A DNA stretch of 64,000 nucleotides from Pseudomonadota bacterium (GTDB lineage Bacteria; Pseudomonadota; Gammaproteobacteria; Enterobacterales; Enterobacteriaceae). Where the stretch lies: assembly GCA_018261615.1 (NCBI GenBank), contig JAGTSE010000003.1, positions 186,001 through 250,000 on the forward strand. Direction: 5' to 3'. Below the pieces are notes generated by a model, which was given only the letters and a program-made list of their open reading frames with translations, was not told the DNA's origin and ran no database searches. Shown in pieces: positions 57,387 to 64,000 of this stretch. The translations under genes and the position numbers were made by a program. The first letter of the stretch is position 1; each line of letters opens with the position of its first letter.

Positions 57387-58327
57387 CAGTGCGCTCCTTC
57401 ATGATGGCGAATGCGTGGATCCAGCGCTGCGCTCAGTAGATCTACCACCAGGTTGCACAGAACAAACACCACGACCATCACCAGCGTAAAGCACTGGATC
57501 ACCGGGTAGTCGCGGTTAAAAATGGCCGATACCGCATAGCGGCCAATACCGGGCCAGGCGAAGATGTTTTCGATGATCATTGTGCCGCCAATCAGCTCGC
57601 CAATATGCATGCCCAGCGCGGTGATCACCGGCAGCCCGGCGTTACGCAAGATATGCCCGCGCTCGGTCTGCTTTTCGTTTAAGCCGCGCAGCCGCGCCCA
57701 GGTAACGTGGCGCTGGCCCGCCGCTTCCAGCATACTGGCGCGCAGCAGACGGGCGTTGATCGAAAGCGACATCAGTGCAATCGACAGTGCCGGCAAAATC
57801 AGGTGTTGCCAGCCGCCATAACCCAGTGCAGGCAGCCATTGCAGGTGCACCGAGAAGAACATCACCAGCAAAAAAGCGAGCCAGAAGTTGGGCATCGACA
57901 CGCCGAGAAAGGCAATCGCGCGTACGATAAAGTCCGGTAAGCCGTCGCTATGGCGCGCCGCCCAGATACCGAGTGGCACCGAGATGAGTAGAATCAGCGC
58001 CAGCGCTGCGCCCGCCAGTTGCAATGTGGCGGGCAGAAAGTGCAGCACGTCGTCCAGCACCGGGCGCTGGGTGGCGTAGGAGATGCCGAAGTCGAGGTGC
58101 AGCGCGCGCCATAGCCAATGGAAATATTGCACGGCCAGTGGTTGATCGAGACCAAGCTGCGCCCGTGTAGCAGCAATCATCTCCGGCGTTGGCGGCAGGC
58201 TGGAAAGGCGTAAATAATCCATTGCCGGATCGCCAGTACCAAGGCGCAGTAGCAGGAAAATCACCATCGATGCGGCGAGGATCATCGGCATCAGGATGAG
58301 CAGGCGATGGAGTAAATAGCGGCTCAT
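57386..58327 (-). CDS. nikB: Nickel ABC transporter permease NikB
   Basis: The other membrane subunit of the nickel importer, of the DppB type. The 313-residue protein starts [20 protein letters not shown] and has six membrane helices. The conserved segment [19 protein letters not shown] (about 140-158) and the loop [20 protein letters not shown] (about 210-229) contact the ATPases. It overlaps nikA by 4 bases and shares one base with nikC. Confidence 0.97.
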   Translation of the reverse strand: MSRYLLHRLLILMPMILAASMVIFLLLRLGTGDPAMDYLRLSSLPPTPEMIAATRAQLGLDQPLAVQYFHWLWRALHLDFGISYATQRPVLDDVLHFLPATLQLAGAALALILLISVPLGIWAARHSDGLPDFIVRAIAFLGVSMPNFWLAFLLVMFFSVHLQWLPALGYGGWQHLILPALSIALMSLSINARLLRASMLEAAGQRHVTWARLRGLNEKQTERGHILRNAGLPVITALGMHIGELIGGTMIIENIFAWPGIGRYAVSAIFNRDYPVIQCFTLVMVVVFVLCNLVVDLLSAALDPRIRHHEGAH

Positions 58328-59892
58328 TGCGCCGTCTCCGGCGAAATCTGATCGAAGGGGATCTCAGACGCAATCGGCGCGAACGGAGTCACACCCAGTT
58401 CCGGTTTCGCCACCACCATCGTCGATACATAGCTGATCGGCAGATAAACCGCGTCGTCGTGCAGACGAGTGAGAATATCGCGGTACAACGCCTGGCGCGC
58501 GTGTTCATCGCGGGTGGTCAGCACCTCGCCAATCTCGCGGTCGATGATTGCTTTATCCGCCAGGCCGCGCTGCGCCTGGTAATCAGCATGGGACGGTACG
58601 CGCATGGAACTCATAAAGGCGTGCGGATCGTACGGCGCACCCCAGCTACGGTTGAAAATCATGCCGAAACGGCCATCGCGCTGACGGGCGTAAATGCTGC
58701 TCTCCTCTTCACCCACCAACGCCACCTCGACGCCCACCTGGCGCAGATCGGCCTGGATAATCTCCGCCATCGACTTGCTCAGTGCATCGGTGCCGATAAA
58801 CGCCAGCTCAATATGCAACGGCTGGCCAGCTTTTTCACGGATGGTTTTCCCGGCGGGCAGCGTCCAGCCAGCGTTTTCCAGCAAGGCCCGCGCCCGATCC
58901 GGCGAGTAGCTGCGGGGTTTTAGTCCAATACTGGCGTAAGGCACCGTTGGCGCAAACAGGGTGTCGGCGACTTGCTGCGTGCCGTAGAGCGCGCTATCAA
59001 TCAGCGTTTTTTTATCTACCGCGTAGTTCAGCGCTTCACGCACCGCCAGCTCACTGGTTGGTGCGCGCGTGGAGTTAAGTGCCAGCATCACCGTTTCTAC
59101 CGGTGCGGAAAGCTGCGTGTGCCAGGTTGGGTTGTGGCTAAAGCGGGCGAAGGTATCCAGTGTCAGCAGCCCTTCGTTGCCGTAGAGCAAGTCGATGTCA
59201 CCCGTTTCGAACGCTACTGCGCGGCTGGTGGCGTCGGGGATCACCTTGATAACGACTTTGCCGATGGCCGGTTTTTCGCCCCAGTAACGTTCGTTACGCA
59301 CCATTACGTCATATTGATTGAGTCGGGATTCCTGCAACACCCACGGCCCGGTGCCGATCGGCGCGATAATGCCGTTCATGGTTTGCTGGTTTTTAAACTG
59401 CGACGGGGCAATAAAGCGAAACGGGCGGGGCAGGGAAAGTTCTTGCAGAAACGGATAGTAGGCGCTTTTTAGGGTGATTTGTAACTGGCTGGGGCTCAGG
59501 GCTTTGACATCAGTTATCTGGTTTACTAGCTCCAGCCAGGCATGGCGCTGGCGGTTCTCCAGCACCGCGCGGAAGTTCTCTGCGGCGGCCTCGGCATTAA
59601 ACGGCTCGCCGTTGGAGAACAGTACGCCGTCGCGCAGGGTAAATACCCAGGTTTTGCCATCCTCCGAGTGTGTCCACTGTGTGGCCAGCCAGGGTTTTAC
59701 GCTGCCGTCAGCCTGATATTTTACCAGCGGTTCATACACCATGCTCTGGGCGAACATCTGGTTCGGCGTGTAAAGGTGTGGGTTGAGCGGGCCAACATTC
59801 ACCGGCCAGGCCGTGGTCAATGTTGGTAGCGCCGCTCTGGCGGCAAAGGCGGCGCATAACAGCAGCGCGGCGGCGTGGCGAAAGAAGGACAC
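58324..59892 (-). CDS. nikA: Periplasmic nickel-binding protein NikA
   Basis: NikA captures Ni(II), in E. coli as a complex with a small chelator such as L-histidine, and passes it to NikBC. The 522 residues start with a signal peptide (about 1-20; [13 protein letters not shown]). The peptide/nickel-binding (DppA-like, SBP family 5) fold is plain: [20 protein letters not shown] (about 51-70), [16 protein letters not shown], and [16 protein letters not shown]. It is the first gene of nikABCDE, and the NikR operator lies 35 bases upstream. Confidence 0.97.
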   Translation of the reverse strand: MSFFRHAAALLLCAAFAARAALPTLTTAWPVNVGPLNPHLYTPNQMFAQSMVYEPLVKYQADGSVKPWLATQWTHSEDGKTWVFTLRDGVLFSNGEPFNAEAAAENFRAVLENRQRHAWLELVNQITDVKALSPSQLQITLKSAYYPFLQELSLPRPFRFIAPSQFKNQQTMNGIIAPIGTGPWVLQESRLNQYDVMVRNERYWGEKPAIGKVVIKVIPDATSRAVAFETGDIDLLYGNEGLLTLDTFARFSHNPTWHTQLSAPVETVMLALNSTRAPTSELAVREALNYAVDKKTLIDSALYGTQQVADTLFAPTVPYASIGLKPRSYSPDRARALLENAGWTLPAGKTIREKAGQPLHIELAFIGTDALSKSMAEIIQADLRQVGVEVALVGEEESSIYARQRDGRFGMIFNRSWGAPYDPHAFMSSMRVPSHADYQAQRGLADKAIIDREIGEVLTTRDEHARQALYRDILTRLHDDAVYLPISYVSTMVVAKPELGVTPFAPIASEIPFDQISPETAQ

Positions 59893-59926
59893 GTTGAATT
59901 CCCTGACGAAAGTCGGTGGAGAGAAG

Positions 59927-59954
59927 GTATGACGATTTTATTTATTCATCATAC
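59927..59954. promoter_or_regulatory. NikR operator upstream of nikA
   Basis: GTATGA, a 16-base spacer and TCATAC match exactly the palindromic half-sites and spacing of the E. coli NikR operator. The site lies 35 bases before the nikA ATG, so nickel-bound NikR should cover the nik promoter. Confidence 0.95.
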
Positions 59955-60101
59955 TAATGGCCTGTCCTGGATCAAAAGCCATGCGAATTATATGGATTTA
60001 TCTCCCGGGCGTGGCGCATACGATGGCTGGTGGTGTTGAGTGTGCGGTTGAGGCCGGAGTTGGCTCAGTGGTGAATAACGCGCGTGCAGGCGCTATGCTT
60101 C

Positions 60102-60959
60102 CTATGCCTTAAATAGCTGCAACAGAAGCTCAACCTGTTCATCCAGCGGCACCAGGTCTTTTTTTACAATCAGATGCAGCGGTGTGGCACGTCGCGCACC
60201 GTGGCTGAGCGGCAGCATTTTCAGCACGCCGTTTGTCAGCAAGGTCTGGATGCGCTCTTCCGGGAGCCAGCCATAGCCGACCTGATACTGCACCGCTTCT
60301 ATTGCCGCATCGATAGTGGAAAAAGTCCACGACTCCTGCACGCTCTGGTTTTGCCGGGCATCGTTCTCGGCAATGCGGATTAATGGCCACTCGGCCAGCA
60401 TCTCTTCGCTCACCTGTTGCGCTGCGCCCAGTGGGTGATCGCGGTGCGCGACGGCGACAAAATCAATATTCATCAGCCATTCGCCGCGCCCGGTGGTGTC
60501 CTGGCGACGGGTCAGCACCATCACATCTGCCTGCGCATACACCGGCAGATTGTTGGAGGCGTTTTCCAGCACCTCGGTCAATCGTACCTGAGTTTGCGGA
60601 TAGCGCTGCTGGAATTGGCGCAGGATGGCGAACAGGCGCGCGCGGGGAAAGATGTTATCCACCACCAGATCCAGCCGGGTGCGCATGCCATTACGCAGCG
60701 TTGCTGCGCGAGTTTCGACCCAGTCGAAGGCTTTGAGCAGCGGTTTCACTTGGTTGAGCAGCATTTCTCCAGCGGGTGTCAGCACCGCGCGACGCCCTTC
60801 TTGTACCAGCAATGCAACGCCCAGTCTTTCTTGCAATAGCGCGAGGTTGTAGCTCACTGATGACTGGCTGCGGTGCGTTTCGTCGGCGGCTTTCGCAAAG
60901 CTGCCCAGCTCCACCACTTTTTGCAGCAGCGTCCATTGTTCCAGCGTGGTCTTGTGCAT
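60102..60959 (-). CDS. LysR-type regulator divergent from padC
   Basis: LysR regulator of 285 residues. The N-terminal helix-turn-helix (about residues 1-60) reads FAKAADETHRSQSSVSYNLA; the remainder is an effector-binding domain with VDNIFPRARLFAIL and VMVLTRRQDTTGRGEW. It faces padC with 98 bases between the starts, which strongly suggests that it controls padC in response to a phenolic acid. In other enterobacteria padC also has a LysR neighbour, so this pairing is probably old. Confidence 0.88.
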   Translation of the reverse strand: MHKTTLEQWTLLQKVVELGSFAKAADETHRSQSSVSYNLALLQERLGVALLVQEGRRAVLTPAGEMLLNQVKPLLKAFDWVETRAATLRNGMRTRLDLVVDNIFPRARLFAILRQFQQRYPQTQVRLTEVLENASNNLPVYAQADVMVLTRRQDTTGRGEWLMNIDFVAVAHRDHPLGAAQQVSEEMLAEWPLIRIAENDARQNQSVQESWTFSTIDAAIEAVQYQVGYGWLPEERIQTLLTNGVLKMLPLSHGARRATPLHLIVKKDLVPLDEQVELLLQLFKA

Positions 60960-61057
60960 AACTCATCTAAAAATTGAATAAATATGATGCAAATATAGCA
61001 TTATTCATTGGATTTTTACGAGTGTAGGATCACCTTATCGAACAGAGGAGATTAAAA

Positions 61058-61564
61058 ATGAGCATCTTTGATAAACATGATTTGAGCGGTTTTATCGGCA
61101 AACATCTGGTTTATACCTACGATAACGGCTGGAATTACGAGCTCTACGTGAAAAACGGCGAAACTATCGATTACCGTATTCATAGCGGTATCGTGGCGAA
61201 CCGTTGGGTGAAAAACCAGCATGTGTATATCGTTCGCGTAGGGGAGAGTATTTATAAAATTTCCTGGACTGAACCGACCGGCACGGATGTCAGCCTGATT
61301 GCGAACCTCGGTGACCGCCTGTTCCACGGCACTATCTTCTTCCCGCGCTGGGTGATCAACAACCCGGAAAAAACCGTCTGTTTCCAGAACGATCACATTC
61401 CGCTGATGGAGTCTTACCGCGCGGCTGGCCCGGCTTATCCGACCGAAGTGATCGATGAATTCGCCACCATTACGTTCGTGCGCGATTGTGGCGCGAATAA
61501 CGATAGTGTGATTGACTGCGCTGCCAGCGAATTACCGGCTAATTTTCCGCAGAATTTGTCCTGA
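61058..61564 (+). CDS. padC: Phenolic acid decarboxylase PadC
   Basis: Cofactor-free enzyme that decarboxylates ferulic, p-coumaric and caffeic acids to the 4-vinyl phenols, detoxifying plant phenolics. The 168-residue beta-barrel protein has the family landmarks LVYTYDNGWNYELYVKN (about residues 17-33), TIDYRIHSGIVANRWV with the substrate-binding Arg, and the Glu in YKISWTEPTG (about residues 66-75). It starts after GAGGAG. It is divergent from the LysR gene, its probable regulator, and is followed by a terminator. Confidence 0.95.
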   Translation: MSIFDKHDLSGFIGKHLVYTYDNGWNYELYVKNGETIDYRIHSGIVANRWVKNQHVYIVRVGESIYKISWTEPTGTDVSLIANLGDRLFHGTIFFPRWVINNPEKTVCFQNDHIPLMESYRAAGPAYPTEVIDEFATITFVRDCGANNDSVIDCAASELPANFPQNLS

Positions 61565-61671
61565 TTTGTTATTCAGATAAAAATATTTAAACAGTAACGA
61601 TAGAAATAATTATTTGCGTAACAATATTAACTTTTTCTGTTTTGTTGATGTACCGTTTAAATAGCAAAGAA

Positions 61672-61700
61672 AACGCCTTTGTATACACGCCAAAGGCGTT
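61672..61700 (+). terminator. Terminator downstream of padC
   Basis: AACGCCTTT and AAAGGCGTT form a 9-bp perfect stem with an 11-base loop, followed by AATTGTTTCGTTTTTTT. It lies about 108 bases after the padC stop and before the arn promoter. Confidence 0.8.
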
Positions 61701-61815
61701 AATTGTTTCGTTTTTTTGACAATAATCACAACCAGGAAGGACATCTCTTCTACCATTTTAACGTATTGTAAAATAATTTTTTTTATAATTGTTAAATTTA
61801 TCACTTCCCAGATTT

Positions 61816-61832
61816 CTTAATCTTGTCCTAAT
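61816..61832 (+). promoter_or_regulatory. PmrA (BasR) box upstream of arnB
   Basis: CTTAAT, a 5-base spacer and CCTAAT fit the PmrA direct-repeat consensus (YTTAAK-N5-YTTAAK) with one mismatch in the second half. It is 161 bases before the arnB ATG. In E. coli and Salmonella PmrA activates the arn operon in response to iron, low pH or polymyxin (through PhoPQ-PmrD). Confidence 0.75.
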
Positions 61833-61992
61833 ATTCCTTCGGTAGCATCCTCTGATCAATGTGAATGATGATTAATGCATAAAAAAATGTGCAGTCATTA
61901 TATTGTGGTTTAACATTCATCCGCCATTTTACTCACTAGTCGCAAAGTGTCTTTGCGGCTGTCTGTTTATGCGTCTTTGACGCCAAGGAAAA

Positions 61993-63132
61993 ATGATGAG
62001 TGATTTTTTACCGTTCTCGCGCCCGTCGATGGGGGATGAAGAGTTCGCCGCCATTCAGCAAGTGCTCTCTTCCGGCTGGATCACGACAGGCCCAAAAAAC
62101 CAGGCGCTGGAAGAAGCTTTTTGCACGCAGACCGGTAACCGCCATGCGATTGCGGTGAGTTCTGCGACAGGCGGAATGCACGTCACGCTGATGGCGCTGG
62201 GGATTGGTGAGGGTGATGAAGTAATTACTCCGTCGATGACCTGGGTTTCCACTCTCAACATGATCGTCCTGCTAGGCGCGACGCCGGTGATGATCGATGT
62301 CGATCGCGATACGCTGATGGTCACGCCTGAAGCGGTTGAAGCGGCGATTACGCCACGAACCAAAGCCATTATCCCTGTTCATTATGCGGGCGCGCCTGCC
62401 GATATTGATGCCATTCGCGCCATTGGCGAGAAGTACGGTATTCCGGTGATTGAAGATGCAGCGCACGCGGCTGGAACTTACTACAAAGGTCAGCATGTGG
62501 GTTCGCGCGGTACGGCGATTTTTTCTTTCCACGCCATTAAAAACATGACCTGCGCTGAAGGCGGGTTAGTGGTGACGGATGACGAACAACTGGCCAACCG
62601 TATTCGCAGCCTGAAATTCCACGGGCTTGGCGTGGATGCCTACGATCGGCAGACCCACGGCCGCGCGCCGCAGGCGGAAGTGATCTCCCCTGGCTTTAAA
62701 TACAACCTGGCCGACATCAATGCCGCCATTGCGCTGGTGCAGCTTGGCAAGTTGCCAGCGGCTAATGCTCGTCGCCAGGAGATTGCTCAACGGTATCTGC
62801 ACGAACTGGCTGATACCCCGTTCCAGCCGTTGGCGTTGCCGTCATGGCCGCATCAGCACGCCTGGCATCTGTTTATTATTCGCGTTGACGAACAACGTTG
62901 CGGTATTTCCCGCGACGCACTGATGGAAACCCTGAAAGCGCAGGGCATTGGCACTGGCCTGCATTTTCGCGCGGCACATACGCAGAAGTACTACCGCGAA
63001 CGCTTCCCGATTGTTTTACCTAATACGGAGTGGAACAGCGCGCGTATCTGTTCCCTGCCGCTTTTCCCGGATATGACCCATGACGACTCAACCCGCGTCA
63101 TTGATGCGCTCAGAAACATTGCAGGGCGCTGA
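61993..63132 (+). CDS. arnB: UDP-4-amino-4-deoxy-L-arabinose aminotransferase ArnB
   Basis: PLP-dependent enzyme that transfers an amino group from glutamate to UDP-4-keto-pentose, a step in making L-Ara4N for lipid A (polymyxin resistance). The 379-residue protein begins with two Met codons (61993 and 61996) preceded by AAGGAAAA; E. coli ArnB starts MSEFLPFSRP, so the second may be used. The [10 protein letters not shown] segment, the PLP Lys in [14 protein letters not shown] (about 182-195) and the [20 protein letters not shown] segment are conserved. arnC begins 1 base after the stop. Confidence 0.96.
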   Translation: MMSDFLPFSRPSMGDEEFAAIQQVLSSGWITTGPKNQALEEAFCTQTGNRHAIAVSSATGGMHVTLMALGIGEGDEVITPSMTWVSTLNMIVLLGATPVMIDVDRDTLMVTPEAVEAAITPRTKAIIPVHYAGAPADIDAIRAIGEKYGIPVIEDAAHAAGTYYKGQHVGSRGTAIFSFHAIKNMTCAEGGLVVTDDEQLANRIRSLKFHGLGVDAYDRQTHGRAPQAEVISPGFKYNLADINAAIALVQLGKLPAANARRQEIAQRYLHELADTPFQPLALPSWPHQHAWHLFIIRVDEQRCGISRDALMETLKAQGIGTGLHFRAAHTQKYYRERFPIVLPNTEWNSARICSLPLFPDMTHDDSTRVIDALRNIAGR

Positions 63133-63133
63133 T

Positions 63134-64000
63134 ATGTTTACCTTACCACTTGTCGAAAAAGTTTCCGTGGTTATCCCGGTTTACAACGAGCAAGAGAGCC
63201 TGCCGGAACTGATTCGCCGTACCACGGCGAGCTGCAATCTGCTGGGTATTGATTACGAGATTCTGCTGGTCGATGACGGCAGCAGCGACAACTCCGCGCA
63301 GATGTTAACCGCCGCGGCTGAAGAGCCTGGCAGCCATGTGGTTGCCGTGTTGCTGAATCGCAACTACGGCCAGCATTCGGCAATCATGGCCGGTTTCAAC
63401 CATGTCACCGGCGACCTGATCATCACGCTGGATGCCGATCTGCAAAACCCGCCGGAAGAGATCCCGCGTCTGGTGGCGAAAGCCAATGAAGGTTATGACG
63501 TGGTCGGTACCGTGCGCCAGAACCGCCAGGACAGCCTGTTCCGCAAAATGGCGTCACGCACCATTAACCGCCTGATTCAACGCACCACAGGTAAAGCGAT
63601 GGGCGACTATGGTTGCATGTTGCGCGCATACCGTCGCCATATTGTCGATGCCATGTTGCATTGCCACGAGCGCAGCACATTTATCCCGATTCTCGCCAAT
63701 ACATTTGCGCGCCGGGCGGTTGAGATCCCGGTGCAGCACGCCGAACGTGAGTTTGGTGATTCGAAATACAGCTTTTTGCGGCTGATCAATCTGATGTACG
63801 ACCTGGTGACCTGCCTGACCACTACGCCGCTGCGCTTGCTAAGCGTCTTCGGCAGCGTGATTGCGCTGGCGGGCTTCTCACTGGCGGTATTGCTGGTGGT
63901 GCTGCGTCTGGCGTTTGGCCCGCAGTGGGCGGGGGAAGGGGTATTTATGCTCTTCGCCATTCTGTTCACCTTTATCGGCGCGCAGTTTATCGGCATGGGG
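63134..64000 (+). CDS. arnC: Undecaprenyl-phosphate L-Ara4FN transferase ArnC (3' partial)
   Basis: Integral-membrane GT2 glycosyltransferase that moves formylated Ara4N from UDP to undecaprenyl phosphate. The frame from ATG 63134 is open to the window edge, giving 289 of about 322 residues. GT2 marks are present: [15 protein letters not shown] (about residues 12-26), [11 protein letters not shown] and the DXD-type segment [13 protein letters not shown]. The first C-terminal membrane helices start near [20 protein letters not shown]. It follows arnB directly, as in all arn operons. Confidence 0.95.
   Translation, partial: MFTLPLVEKVSVVIPVYNEQESLPELIRRTTASCNLLGIDYEILLVDDGSSDNSAQMLTAAAEEPGSHVVAVLLNRNYGQHSAIMAGFNHVTGDLIITLDADLQNPPEEIPRLVAKANEGYDVVGTVRQNRQDSLFRKMASRTINRLIQRTTGKAMGDYGCMLRAYRRHIVDAMLHCHERSTFIPILANTFARRAVEIPVQHAEREFGDSKYSFLRLINLMYDLVTCLTTTPLRLLSVFGSVIALAGFSLAVLLVVLRLAFGPQWAGEGVFMLFAILFTFIGAQFIGMG

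Overview
The window is chromosomal DNA from a member of the Enterobacteriaceae. Gene order across most of it follows the E. coli K-12 bcs-yhj-treF, gor-prlC-uspA-pitA-yhiN and rhs-nik neighbourhoods, and the proteins I recognise are clearly orthologous. A pectin lyase without signal peptide, a phenolic acid decarboxylase, an agmatine deiminase pathway, cellulose synthesis genes and a full nickel transporter suggest a plant-associated genus. Kosakonia or a close relative is my guess; the sequence alone does not settle it.

Layout. 1-8936: end of the cellulose operon (bcsB partial, bcsZ, bcsC), then the membrane EAL protein pdeK. 9094-18810: dctA, yhjJ, kdgK, pdeH, a decayed yhjG, yhjE, yhjD, yhjC and a divergent SDR gene. 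18963-22978: a GNAT gene, a HEPN-like membrane protein and treF; the yhjB and cytochrome c peroxidase genes that E. coli carries near here are missing. 22979-26240: an accessory patch with two gene remnants, a PnlA-type pectin lyase, and a decayed three-gene cassette ending in a lipoprotein gene with a nonsense codon. 26270-30528: aguBA with a divergent LysR gene, then a small HExxH protein overlapping a lipoprotein (probable effector and immunity pair). 30859-41857: core genes gor, rlmJ, a class A acid phosphatase, prlC, rsmJ, uspA, uspB, pitA and yhiN. 42065-45177: a two-gene unit of an ATP-grasp enzyme and a SerC paralogue, facing a GNAT gene. 45700-53273: an orphan type VI secretion island (vgrG, DcrB-family chaperone, rhs with a nuclease-like tip, immunity gene, broken symE). 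53492-59892: an AEC transporter, an SDR remnant and nikABCDE-nikR. 60102-64000: a LysR gene divergent from padC, then the start of the arn operon (arnB, arnC partial).

How the genes work together. Cellulose export and c-di-GMP turnover sit side by side: bcsBZC, pdeK and pdeH. pdeH carries a textbook sigma-28 promoter, linking c-di-GMP removal to flagellar expression, whereas PdeK has lost the Glu of its EAL motif. Three separate type VI effector/immunity-like loci lie in the window without any structural secretion genes, so the machine must be encoded elsewhere. Other regulatory sites I could read directly are a NikR operator before nikA, a PmrA-type box before arnB and a sigma-32-type promoter before prlC.

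The strongest candidates for something little described are the ATP-grasp/SerC-paralogue operon, the HExxH/lipoprotein pair, and the decayed cassette between the pectin lyase gene and aguA. Three broken genes (yhjG remnant, symE, cassette lipoprotein) each carry an in-frame TGA at a position where relatives probably have Trp or Arg; decay is the simplest explanation.
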